Made by a program: the position numbers and the translations under genes
Part shown: positions 23,287 through 35,000 of the stretch, piece by piece
Layout: the number at the start of each line of letters is the position of its first letter
How positions within the stretch are numbered: the first letter of the stretch is position 1
Assembly: GCA_023634235.1 (NCBI GenBank)
Contig: JAMKCF010000014.1
Location: 7,710,001-7,774,000 of the forward strand
DNA: 64,000 nt
Source of the DNA: Pisaster brevispinus
Lineage: Eukaryota; Echinodermata; Asteroidea; Forcipulatida; Asteriidae
Direction: 5' to 3'
Notes under the pieces: model-generated
The model's database searches: none
Told to the model about the DNA's origin: nothing
The model's input: the letters and a program-made list of their open reading frames with translations, nothing else

Positions 23287-26283
23287 GTAAGTACCCAGGC
23301 GCGGAACGGGGGGGGGGGGGGGGTAAATAATATTTGCCCCAGTGTGTGGGGTAGTTTCTTCCCCCAGCGGCAGGATGGATTTCTTTTTTATCCTATGCCA
23401 TTCACATTTGTTCTCTCTGCCAAAATGAATCTTTTCATGGTACGTCACTTGTTATTGTTTAGATTTTCAACAATATTATAAGCATTTTAAACCTGACGAG
23501 TCATTTCGTCCGGGATTAAATATAGTTCATGTCGTTCCGGCATTCAAGTGTAAAGACTACACTAAGCTTGATTTTGAGAAACGCCATCGATTTTACCCAC
23601 TATGTTTTTAAAGAATATGTATGAAACCAGATAATGCAGCAACCAGATCCAAACGCGAGATTTGTGGGGTTAATTTTTTCTTTGAGTAAAATGAGAAGAT
23701 GGATATGGATCAGATGTGCTTAAAAAGTTTGTATATTTCTCTGTTTTAGGGCACAAGGAGGCTTTATTTTTCACCCTCACAACGCCAAAAGCTCAGAGAT
23801 AACGGGGTCTTCGCCCCCTGGACACCCACCCGGCCGGGGCTTCGCCCCTGGACCCAGCCATCGATGTTGAAATTTTCCCAGTAAATTTAGAAGAGTGATA
23901 TGGATCTGAATTGCTCAAAGAGTGTCTGTTTCAATTCCCTGTTTTAGGCACATGGAGGCTTGATTTTCACCCCTCAAAACGCCAAAGGCTCAGACTATTA
24001 AATAGGGCCCATTAGCTAAGGTTCTGAATCGGAATTATTCAATGTTCCATTCTACTCGGCTTCATTCACCTCGTTGAATCATGGTTGAAAGGAACATTCC
24101 ATATTTCAACTCGTGAACGTTATTACCAAAGCATTCATAAACAATCATTACTCGTATATTAGTTAACCCCACGTGACCGTGTTTCAGCCAACCAGGGTAC
24201 AGAACTATCAAGAGTTGTGTTAATAATTAAATTGTTTTTTTACCCTTATACCCATGTGTATTGAGCATACTCAGTAGTTTCCCGAGTTCTGTGGAAAAAC
24301 AATCCACAGGCATTTGGGCGGGATTCGAACTAGAAAATATGTCTTGCCACTAGACCACAGAGCTAGCCCGCCCGGTGGCTGTGTGGCAGTTCTATATGTT
24401 TGTTTTAACAGCAGGCACAGCAACGATTGCGGTACCGACAGATACGAGGAAAGAAACAGGGAAAAGAGGGAGCAAAAGTGAAAGGGGTCACACTAAAACG
24501 CAGATTGTGTTTGCTTGTAACTACAGGTATCTTTGCGGCACCGCTTGAATCCATATTCGGACCCCGAGCTGTGGTCGTAGCCAGTGGATTCATGGTTGGG
24601 GGATCTGTGATTGCTGCCTCCTTCGCAACGAGTGCCGTTCAGCTCACCGTAATATTGGCTCTTGGATTCGGTAATAACAAATTTTATACGAACTCTATCT
24701 ATCCTGATCGTTTAGCGCTAATCCCTTTTGTTAGAAGTAGTGCTTTTTAGCCCTTTTTTCTGAGCCCAATTGCATGGCTCTGCTTAACGCGGAATCTTGC
24801 GCTTAGCTCCTATAGAATCTGCTTTGCAGAGGCCTGTATTTCAAGAGTATAATATTTCGCGGTAAGCAGGTGGCCATGAAAACGCACTCCCCGTTCACAC
24901 ACGCCAATGCTTGTCGTTGTGTCCAAAACACAGAGTTGGTTCCCCATTAATCACATTACAGTTTACTTTTATTTCCACTGCAGGACCTGGAATCAGTTTT
25001 TCTAACATATTGCCGAAAGCGATGATTGGTCGTTGTTTCAAGACTAACTATGCTACGGCCAATGGTATTGGACAGGCAGGGAGTCCAATGGGATTGATTC
25101 TTATGGCTCCTTTAGTCCAATTGCTTCTTGATACGTACGGATGGCGTGGGGCTTTGCTTTTGCTTGGTGGGATTGGTTTAAATCTTGCCGTATGTGGCGC
25201 TCTTCTACGAAAACCATCAACAGAAAAGCACAACCAAGAGTCCTATCAACCTGTCCCCTCTGGTGAAGAAACGAAATCAAAATTACAAAGAGACATAGAG
25301 ACAATTTCTAGAATACAACTTATGAAAGAAGCTTTAATGACGATAAAACGTAGTTTGAGTATTTCCGTCTGTTTCCAGAACACTTTCTGGATACCAACCA
25401 TCATATTCATGTGCTTCCATTTTGTGAATACGCATGATGGAATATATACTATGTCGATCACGCACTGGGTAAAGGTTTCAGTGCCGAAGATGCTGTTGTA
25501 TTGTGCACAGTTGCAGGCGTGTCAAAATTGATTGGGAGGTTACTGAACGGTCCCCTAGTTGACAGAGGTATTTTAAATGTACGACTTTTTATGGGAGTAC
25601 TGCTCACATTGATATCGTTATCTTTGCTCACTGATCCGTGGATGAACTCCTATTGGCTGGCGCTAGTGAATGTGGTCGTTTACTCTAATGCTGTTGGCGC
25701 ATTGGGTTCCTTGGTCGACGTCTTCACAAGAGAGTTGATTGGACCAGACCTTCTCACGTGCGCTTTCAGTTGGATGGAATTGGTGACTGGACTTTTGCTC
25801 TCTAGTTGCGGTTTTCTCCCAGGTATGAGAATCACTAATTTACATTATTTTGTATAATCAGATTGATAACAATGTTTAAAGTTACCCAAATACGTAGAGA
25901 AATTAGTTGATAAATAAACTAGCAGAGTTATGGAGGTTGTGACACTCATATTGTGTTTTACATTTCGACCAATTTTATTTTTTACATGAGTCGCTTGCTC
26001 ATTTTGAGACCGGATCAAAGCTCCATGTTTAGGTTTGAAAAGAGGAGGAAAGGTAACAGGGGATGGGCGAAAGAGGAATTTGATAAAATTTGTCTGAGCA
26101 AAAGTGAGAAGTGACCTATGTTTATAACTTATGTTATTATTTTCTTTCTGTCTTTCACATTAAGGTTTTATTCACGACCAGACTGGAAGCTACAACTTGT
26201 CTTTTGTCACGATGGGGTGCTTTAGTATGTTATCGCTGGTGGTGCTAATTACAGAAAGTCTTTGCGTAAAGCAACCTCTGTGA
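23100..26283 (+). CDS. monocarboxylate-transporter-like protein (SLC16/MCT family)
   Basis: Four exons (23100-23286, 24527-24670, 24984-25822, 26165-26283) join through GT-AG introns that are all phase 1, giving about 430 residues and 12 expected membrane spans. Exon 1 carries the MCT signature at TM1 (HGGWYAVICLHVSWLIFVG). Exon 3 has the TM5 signature (YATANGIGQAGSPMGLI, then LLLDTYGWRGALLLLGGIGL). The MCT family moves monocarboxylates or related solutes across the plasma membrane, but the substrate cannot be read from this. Exon 3 is 839 nt; phase 1 to phase 1 needs a multiple of three. The frame breaks near 25430-25455, before ALGKGFSAEDAVVL. This is either a one-base assembly error, a polymorphism, or a young pseudogene. 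All splice sites look sound. A decayed exon copy lies at 12300-12676. Confidence 0.8.
23745..23990. repeat. internally duplicated GC-rich repeat in MCT intron 1
   Basis: Two related blocks about 190 bp apart each begin GTTTTAGG(G)CACA-GGAGGCTT-ATTTTTCACCC and contain AACGCCAAARGCTCAGA. The first also carries CGGGGTCTTCGCCCCCTGG and GGGCTTCGCCCCTGGACCC hairpin words, similar to those inside the hAT-like element at 5.3 kb. Confidence 0.65.
24245..24378 (-). repeat. tRNA-derived SINE-like repeat (family B), minus
   Basis: Reverse complement: CTGTGGTCTAGTGGCAAGAC (box A-like), then TAGTTCGAATCCCGCCC (box B), then CCTGTGGATTG and CCACAGAACTCGGGAAAC. It shares the tRNA-like core and the 3' hairpin with the copy at 33283-33440. 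It lies in intron 1 of the MCT-like gene. Confidence 0.7.
24527..24670 (+). CDS. MCT-like gene, exon 2
   Basis: Acceptor TAACTACAG, donor GTAATA, 144 nt. It encodes the TM2-TM4 region, with IFAAPLESIFGPRAVVVASG and GGSVIAASFATSAVQLTVIL. Confidence 0.8.
24984..25822 (+). CDS. MCT-like gene, exon 3 (contains frame break)
   Basis: Acceptor CCACTGCAG, donor GTATGA. It covers TM4/5, the central cytoplasmic loop (KPSTEKHNQESYQPVPSGEE) and TM7 to TM11. The first frame is open to 25531, the second from before 25455 to the donor. The change lies in the TM7-TM8 loop around FVNTHDG / YVDHALGKGF. Confidence 0.75.
26165..26283 (+). CDS. MCT-like gene, terminal exon 4
   Basis: Acceptor CACATTAAG, 39 codons including the TGA. 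It reads FIHDQTGSYNLSFVTMGCFS and MLSLVVLITESLCVKQPL, the TM12 segment and a very short C-terminus that ends just after the membrane. It is absent from the plain ORF view because it has no ATG at its start. Confidence 0.75.
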
Positions 26284-26544
26284 TTCAACAAGACTTATTG
26301 GACGACTTGCAAATAATTGAGGTTTTCAGACAATGGTTGCCCCACTGTTGCTTTATAGTTGTTTGATTTTTGTTCCATTGCACGTTACAGCGAAGTACAG
26401 AACACGACATGTCTGCTGACAATTAGCTTTCAAATTCTCCCCTTGCCTTCTGTTCAGAAAAAAAACCCGCCACAAGTATGGTGTTCTGTTGGCGACAAAA
26501 CGAGTTGTGCCGTGTAGACACATCGCCCGTGTCTGTATTGCCGT

Positions 26545-26780
26545 TGGGGCAGTTTGGACCTGGTGAGAACCAGTACGGAACTGACGGAGTAATTGAATGA
26601 TCAGGTTGGACCTGGCGGGGTACCAGTACGGAACTGAAGGGATATTAGCAGCACTTCGGAGAGCATTACCGGAGTAATTTCAGCTTTGCTGACCTGGTAT
26701 TAACGGAGCAATTTCAGCGTGGCTGAACGCAAAGTACAGCCGGAGTAATTGATGAGGCAGTTTATTATAGGCCTCCGCAT
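26545..26780. repeat. GGACCTGG / CGGAGTAATT short repeats
   Basis: Several imperfect units contain ACCAGTACGGAACTGA and CGGAGTAATTTCAGC-like words just beyond the MCT 3' end. Non-coding. Confidence 0.6.
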
Positions 26781-27468
26781 ACTAAAGTTATCCGGGATTG
26801 ATTACGTTTATAAGTATTGTATGAGCAAACTCAAGTTGAGCTGGGGTTATTAGGTATATAGCATATCCTAAACGAGAAAACAACTCGAACGAAGACTATT
26901 ATTTTCTATATACAAATCTACTCAAGAAATTACATTATACAAAATTCTTGAAAATAAAAATGCCCATTAGCAGTTTATTTATGATAAAATTTCAATTTAT
27001 AGACGCAAATAATTTGTTCTAATTAACACTCACAAATCAAAGTATTATTGGTAAACAAGAATGCCGCGCTAGCCAGCCAGTCTGTTTCTTGACATTTTGA
27101 CCAAAAACAAAAGGCCTCTTGGGGGATCCCAAGACCAATCAACAAACCGAGTTTGGAGTTGATATGCCAATCTTGAGTTATCACTTGGGCAACATATCTT
27201 TTGTTGTAGCCATAATGACATTGACATTAGCGTAATAGAGGGGGGGGGGGGGGATCCAAAAACACCAGGCTTCTGGGGAAGACCAATCCACGCACCAAGT
27301 TTGAAGGTGATATGCCAAGTCATTGGGTTATCGTCAATAATTGCTTACATACGTGCACACATGCCCTTAAACGCGCAAACTTACGGGGTACTTTACACAG
27401 AACATAATGTTACCCCACAAGATTGTCTTTGTTCTAGTGGTACCCTACAGAGGATTTCTATAGAAAAG

Positions 27469-27541
27469 GGAGTAGTACAACAATGGAACTACCCTGTAAC
27501 TGGGGAGTAGTACAACAATAGAACTACCCTGTAACTGCAGG
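27469..27541. repeat. 36-bp tandem duplication
   Basis: Two units of GGAGTAGTACAACAATRGAA followed by CTACCCTGTAACTG lie in a row. From here to about 30.8 kb I find no gene: AT-rich sequence with scattered MITE fragments, for example a GCTCTATGAAATTGGGCC word near 28787. Confidence 0.8.
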
Positions 27542-30500
27542 GTGTGTGGACATCTACCTCCATGACAGTATGCCCCTTAGGTGGCATCGCCAAGTCTTGG
27601 TGCAAGACCCTCCTGTTATTAATAATTGGCGAGGGCAAATAACAGCAAGAATACAGCTTTCTACATAACAGGAGCGTCTCGAACCGAGACTACATCGCCA
27701 ACCGCGGGGGCGGGGCATAATTAAAACTTCGGAAGAGGAAGAGAGTATACTAAGAAACCCCATTTGCCAATCACGCCCAAGTTTGTGCAACAATCACATA
27801 GGTTTTAATGACACCATAGTCACCTGTTGGGTAAAATTCGTAATTTTGTTTTAACTAGAAACGGAGGTCAGGTCTTAATCTCGGGTTGATTTGAATCTTT
27901 GTTGATTTGTAAACACTTTTTTTATTTGTATGTTCATTATGAAAAATGATTGTGTAGTAAAAGTCAAAGAATCCGACTCTTTCATTCGATTTATGGCAAG
28001 ATTTATTCCCCGAACCCCACACAAACTTTTTTTATCAATTTTACCTTAATCCACAAATGTAACAATTATCTATCATAAGTAATGCGAATGTTTGATTCCA
28101 ATTTAAATAAAAACAAAAACACTACTAACCTGTAAAAGTTTTGTTTTACATCTTAATTGGTGCATGTGATGTTCTTGTATTTGTAAACATGCTAATGTGG
28201 ATGTAAAAATAAAGTGTCATATTTTTCAATATGTTAAATTCACTAGTTTATCCTTATTTATACAATGGTCTTTAAAATAGTGAAAACAAGTTGCCCAAAA
28301 TATCATTATTCAGACTTGTGGCAAGATGATTGTGGTAAATTTTGCTTGAATTATTATAAACTATATTATAAAGAAAAGTAGTACAAAATAGCACAGAGTG
28401 TTCACCTCATTGGATAATAAATCTATTGAAAAAAGAGTTCTACCAAAACAAATCAATACTGTAAAGTATTTGGGTCAACATTGTTTAGTGGTTATTTCAT
28501 ATGTATTTCTCAAAATGATTTTATGAAAAGGTTACACAAGAAATGCAAATCATACAATGCAAAGCCATTATCATAATTGTCCATTTAGAAATAATACTGT
28601 AGCCAAAATCAGCTTAACACCATAGACACACAGTTTAATCGAGCTGCTTAAGTACAAAAAGTAGCTATAAGCACGAACGAATTTTGCTTGCAGAATACCA
28701 TATATACACATAGCCTTGCTTGACTGGCTTGCTGGTTTAGTTTTACTGAACAGTAAATTGTTAAACAAAACGTTTTACTTTAAACAGCTCTATGAAATTG
28801 GGCCTAGCATGTAGCTGCAACCATAGAGCAAGGAACCAACCAACCCGAATGCCAAACCCAATGTCGGCATTGACTCATTGGTCACCAAGTGGTCTTTAAT
28901 AAACTTCCTGCCATGAATTGACAATGCATGTCCACACACCCTTTTCTCATATCGTCCATTTGAGTCGTATCAGCAGGGGTCAAATTTTATGAGAAATTCC
29001 ACTGTGTGGGTTTTCAGTCTCTACTTGATTGCATGGTTTTTTTTTACTAAGTTGAACTTTTCCTCCGCGTCTAAAACTGAAATTTGGGGGTCTTCTTTAC
29101 ACAGTTATCCTCTGACCTATGGCTCACAGAGCTAGTCTGTTTTAAGGATCCCAGAAAGGTATAAACATAAATAATCCCAATAGACCACATGTCACAACCT
29201 TCACATGACCAAACTATTTAGAGAAGGCCTTAATTATTCCTTCTTGTTTTGTGTTTGCCGACTTTTAGGATGATTTTATCTTTGAAAGCTGAAGTATGGT
29301 TATGTACATGTACATGTAGATAATAAATCTTGAAAATACTTAACTGCTGGACCTGTTCGGTTGTGGTTGCTGTGCTCTCTGCGCAGTGGTCCAATAAATA
29401 TTTCAAGCCCTAGTCAAGTGCATTAACGTTAAGTTCAGTTAGGGGAATTTGGTATCTTGCGAACCTGAAAATGAAATAGTGCAACTTGGTTTCCCAAGAT
29501 GTATTGCGGTATATTTTTAAGATGGCACTTTTGCCCTTTGTAACACGATCCTTAAAACTCCTTATACATGTACCATCTGGTTGCACTGGCATGTCGATTT
29601 CTAAAATAATACAAGGTAAACTTTGTAATACTTTCAAGACATGTCTCAGGGGCATTCCTGTGACATAATTTTACAATACAGAATGGTCTCTCATGGTTTC
29701 TCATGGAAACTGTTTTAGAAGCAACGTCTTACAAGCAACGTCTGCACTGGAGAGCATTTCATGTACCCAACTGCCAACTTGTTACAGCTTCTTAATATTT
29801 TTTTTCATTAAACAAGACATCTTAATTCCTTTATTGTGACTGAATTGATTGTCACAATTATCTTTTTAACAGTCAAAGCACTGATACTTTTAGCTACACC
29901 TACAATTAACATGTATACATATCGTTTTTTCTACAAAAAAGTTTCTTTTGCAAGTACAAACAACTGGTGCCAAAAAGTGGAAAGCTGCAGTGGTTTATTT
30001 ATTACTATCATAATATGCTATTCGTGTATTTATTGCTATATTGTACGGTAACACACTTCTGACATTGCCTTTGCATAGCGCATTCAAATTTTATACAAAC
30101 CTACACAGATATACAGACATGGTTTCAATGACATATACTTAATTGATTAATACAAGAGATATTTTTAGGTTGTGACTCATTCTAGTAACATGAGTCTAAA
30201 GTTTCCACAGGAAGATCTTTAGAAATGGGAGAATTGTGTGAAGGCGCTAGGTGCTGCAGACAACAGTGAATCCATCATTCTTGGAAATGTGCACGTGTTC
30301 AGAATTACACAAGCACCACAAGATTCCCTATATCCGTGCTGCTTCTTAGCAACTCCAAAACTCCCATTCATTTGCTCATTGAAAGTTGTGTTGTAAAATT
30401 GATAGTCACGTAGAACTCCAAAAAGCTCTGGTAGCGGAAATATGTAACTTTTAGCAAGACAACACACAACTCTTACAAGACAGGTAATCCGCAAATTTGC

Positions 30501-30854
30501 AGCTATGGCTGAAATTATTCACTCCCCGAAAGAGAGAAAGCACATTTTTTCATCAATCAATCAAGCACATCAACAATATTTACAACTCAAAACAGTACAT
30601 TAAAGTATCATCCCGGCGGTTTATCCTAACTATGGAGAAAACATTACTTATTGGATTCTACACACTTTTTATGTCACTGCATAATTATGCAGTAATACTG
30701 TTTTACACACAAACACTTTATATCCATATTATCTAAATGTTTATTGTTGTCATTTGCTCACATTATCTTTGACAGATAATATGCAGGAAGTGATGAAAGA
30801 AAATCTCAAAGACAAAAGATGATGATTACAAGTCTGACCTATAACAGGCTTGAT

Positions 30855-31165
30855 CTTCACAAAGGTTGCCTCTGTTGCCCCTGGTTATTGCCTTGGTGCC
30901 CCTTGCATATGACGTCACAAGCCCAAAACAATTCCCTCACTGAAGTTAATGAAGAGCTATCATGGCTGAGAGTCGTGCGCAGTGCGTACAGGCGCACACG
31001 TATCTATTGTTTGCCATGAAAGATGGCAGCCAATGCAAAGGGCCTACAGAAATTTACAATTTCCTCATAGAGGTGCCCTCAACCGAGGAGAAAACGCCTT
31101 GGTTCTGTTGCCCTTTCAAAAGTAAAACATCAGGCCTGCTATTGGTTGTCTTGAAGATGAAAATA
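30855..31165 (+). repeat. dispersed 'GGTGCCC' repeat, copy 1
   Basis: Words such as GCCTTGGTGCCCCT, AATTTACAATTTCCTCATAG and AGGTGCCC, spaced by CAACCGAGGAGAAAACGCC, recur in order at 60475-60660 (AAATTTACATTTTCCTCATAG, AAGTGCCCC). It is a dispersed non-coding repeat lying 3' of the TBC1D24-like gene. The ORFs at 30819-31171 are read through it. Confidence 0.65.
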
Positions 31166-31663
31166 TATTGACAGGATACATGAGGGGATGATTATCATGG
31201 GCCCATCATGATTCAGCACAGAACCTGAAAGTGAAAGTTATCTAAACGACTCAGTTGCGAGCCAATGTTTAATTGTATTATGCGTATGGCGACATTTGCC
31301 ATACAAACACTACGTCATTTAGATCGCCCATTAATATACAAATGAAATACTCAATGCGTGTCGCCATTTCGCCATACACTGATGTACAATAATGTATAGA
31401 TCCACAGCAGGGCACAGAATGCAGTCGAGCTCAATGTACTCTGGATTTCTATGTGATGCCGACATCACTTCCATTTAAATCAATGTAACCAAACTAAGTC
31501 TTGAAGAGAAAATAAGCTGGCCCCTTCCCATGTGTTACAGCAGTACTATAAATGCGTTTGTAAACAGGAGATATGACAAAGATGGCTGATTATGATAAAG
31601 GTTTACTGAGCTACAATAGAAGCTGTTACACTCTTGTCCCTTCATCCCTACTTCTTGGAGGAG

Positions 31664-32030
31664 CTAGTGTCCTTGGTCATTTGGTGGGCTTTCCTCGGCT
31701 TCAACTTTCTTCAATTCTATTGACTCCACTGTTGAGCTCTCCCCGTTGGGTTCCCCCACTGTATCCATCGCTGGTTCTGTCACAGCTTTTGCAGTCTCTA
31801 CCACTGGGTCTGCCACAGCCCCGGCTGCATTTGTCACTGGATCTGTAGCAGGATCTGACTGTGTTTCTGACTTTTCTACAGCGATGTGGCCGACATCTTG
31901 GAATGCTAATACTTCAATGATCTCACATTGGAATCTACTATTTGTCGTAAGGGGTGGATTGTTGAATGTCTTGCAGCTTTCGCTCCAGCCCTGTGAGATG
32001 TCGTTCTCCAGGTGTATTCCCTCACCCTCA
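31664..32030 (-). CDS. TBC1D24: TBC1D24-like, terminal exon 10
   Basis: Acceptor TACATTTTCAG, stop TAG at 31666-31664. It completes TLDc (GIHLENDISQGWSESCKTFN, CEIIEVLAFQDV). It then encodes a 75-residue tail rich in Glu, Thr, Val and Pro with near-repeats (DPATDPVTNAAGAVADPVVE) that vertebrate TBC1D24 lacks. Confidence 0.85.
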
Positions 32031-35000
32031 CTGAAAATGTAATAAGATGGATCACCTTATTAAAGAGATGCCACCTTATATTTCAAATATTGGTGCTTGG
32101 TAGCTCAGTTGTTAGAGCGCCGCCACGACAATCCAAAGGTCGCAAGTTCAAGCTCCACTCTGGTAAATTTTTCTTTGTTGAACCCCAAATTGTAAACAAA
32201 TTTACCCGGTCAATTTCCATTGTGGTTTATTACTTGATATTTGTTTTCTTACAATCTTTCAGTGTGTACTAAAACAAATTCGAAAATATGTCTGAGAACA
32301 CAATTTAGAGTTATTTCATCGTTTGTTTGCTCAAAATGTTTGCCCTGTTTTTCTTCCATTTAAAACAACAAAGTCAAACTGAGACAGAAATAACAAAAAG
32401 CCTGGTCCCCTTTTTTTGGTTTTATGACGAGATCAGTCTCGTTATTGAGACAGGTCTTGAGACCCAATTTGTTGAGGTTTCGGCTCTTTCCAGGCCCTAG
32501 TTTTGAAGGCTCGGTCTTGGAGCACATGATAGCATTAGTGAGCTACAACAATGGTGCAATTTCAAACAGTCTTTTTTCCTGGTTGAAACAATTTGAGAAC
32601 TGACACCACCACGCCACATCCTGAGTACAATTTCATAGAGCTTCTTAAACAGAAAATGGTACTTAACATTTTCTGCTAAGCACAATTGAGCAGAATACCA
32701 GTCACAAATTGTACATGTGACATGGTATTTTGGCTGGTAACATTGTTCTGGTAAGCCTAATTTTGTTGTGCTTAAACAGCTCTAAGAAACTAAGCCCTGG
32801 AATTGGCTCGTCAAATACCACTCACCCTCCACCTATGGAAACCAAATTCCTTGTTCCCCTCATGAATAACTGGCTGGCTATGTCCAAGGGCTCCTTATCC
32901 TGCCTGTCACTGAGCCCCACCCAGGGGTAGTGCTGCTCGGTGGGCGTGACTGTGAAGAGAAAACTCTCACCGTCACCAAAATATGACGTCTTTAGTTCCC
33001 TGCTGTTGCGAGTGTTCCATGGACTTGATAAATAAGCCCCAAATACCTGAAAGGAAACATTGACAACAAATGTTCATCTTGGTTCTCGGTTGGTTTTCCT
33101 CCAAAAATACTCCATGAAAGAGTTTTGACTGGAGGCTCGCTGTATTTGTATTCCAATCCTATATTTTAGCAGCGGGTTCCGCAACGGTTTAATAGATGTT
33201 AATTTTGCATCGGGGATAAATAATATTAATTTTGGTTTTTACCGTAAAATATAGGATTCGAACTGCCTCTAGCTACCGGGCAATCTCGGTGGTCTAGTTG
33301 GTAAGACACTGCTTTAGAATTGCAAATGTCGTGGGTTCGAATCCCACCCGAGTAATGTGCCTGTGATTTTTTTTCACAGAACTCGGGAAAGTACTGAGTG
33401 TGCAGTGCTAACACACATTGGTGTGTTAAACCAAAATTTATATTCTTTATCCCCGATGCAAATTTAACATCTGTGAAATACGCTTACACTTAAGCATACT
33501 TTTCTGCTACAGTAAGCATGAAAATGTGCTTACGGTTAAGCAGCGCTATGGAATTTGCCCCTGATCTCAAACAGCTCCAGCTATGTCTTTGTCAGCTAGA
33601 AATACCAGGTAAACATGGTCATGTGACCACCTTTCAACCGATAGGACTGCTAAAACTGTCTGGAGTATTTATGAATTCAATTTAAAAGAGAAGCTTTGCC
33701 TTTCTTTGGGTAAATAAGCTGGCCCAATATAGTGGTAGGTCCATCCCTCACCCCTCAATAAGCCAACCATTTCAAATTGGTTCATAGTAACAACAATTTC
33801 ACTGTCCTTTTTGCTTTTATACTCACCTCATTATCCAATGTTTTTATGAGAAGTAACGTCCTTTCCTCGTCTTCGCACCTGTGAGTCAACGATTAATAAA
33901 AAATTTGTTGCATTATTTTGACGATGAAAATATAGAGTTAACGTTGCTTTTGTGTTCTACAGAAGTGAAACTAACCAACGGCAGTTGCTTGCCCCTTGCT
34001 TTTACTGTCTATTGCAGTGAAGTCCTTTCAGAAGTTCCATTAAAAATGTACATTTTCATCATAAAGTATTTTTTACCAGGGAAAAAACTGCTCAGCCAGT
34101 GAGCTTGCACTAGTTCAGTTTGGGTATTGAGTTTAATACCAAAAGTTGTTGGACTTGACGAACCCACATACTCTTGGTAACATTTTCCAATGAAACGAAC
34201 AAACCATTTTAAACCATTCAACTGTATGGTTTGTGTTACATGATGGTGTGCAGAACTAACTGTGTATAGTGTAGACGTAATCACCACATGGTATTGTATT
34301 GCAGGCTGGCTTAGTTTATCTATCATTCAAAACCTCCATATATTATATCGAATGGTCAGACACAGACAGTAGGAGGGTTGACTGTGTACTCTGTAGGTTC
34401 ATTCACCAGATGATACCATATTACAGGCTGGCATAGTTTATCCGCTAAAACCACAGTGGATGATATTGAATGGTCAGACTGTAGGAGGGTTGACTATGTA
34501 CTGTTTAAATGCAGTCACCACCCGATATCATATTGCAGGCTGGCATACTTTATAATTCAATACCACAGTGGATGACATTGAATGATCAGAGAGTAGGAGG
34601 GTTAAGGGTGGATAAGAGAAAGACAAACAAAACTCAATGGAGAAAAAAAAATAAGAAGCGTTTTCTCTGCTCTGGTTCTTCTCAGAACCACTGCTTCCCT
34701 CAAGAACAGGTTTTTGTACCCATATGCAATGTGCTAGTTGTCCAGGCTAGTGTCCGTGCCATATTCCTCTGGATAACATGGTTCACACTTACATGTTATA
34801 GAAGGTGTTGAGACTGACGCCGTGTTCAGTTGTTGTGAACACCAGCTGAGGTTGCATCAAGGAGATCCTCTGTGGAAGCCATCGCCAAAGAGCTTTGAGC
34901 TACAGCCAGAAGGAAAGAAAACATGGCATTAATGGCACGCTTGAAAAAAAAGGACAATTACAAGAGCAATCACAAAACTGCACACCTTAATCAGTTTGCT

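Noticed and set aside
31573..32042. Plus-strand ORFs of 91 and 98 codons
   Set aside because: They are antisense shadows of the terminal exon of the TBC1D24-like gene.
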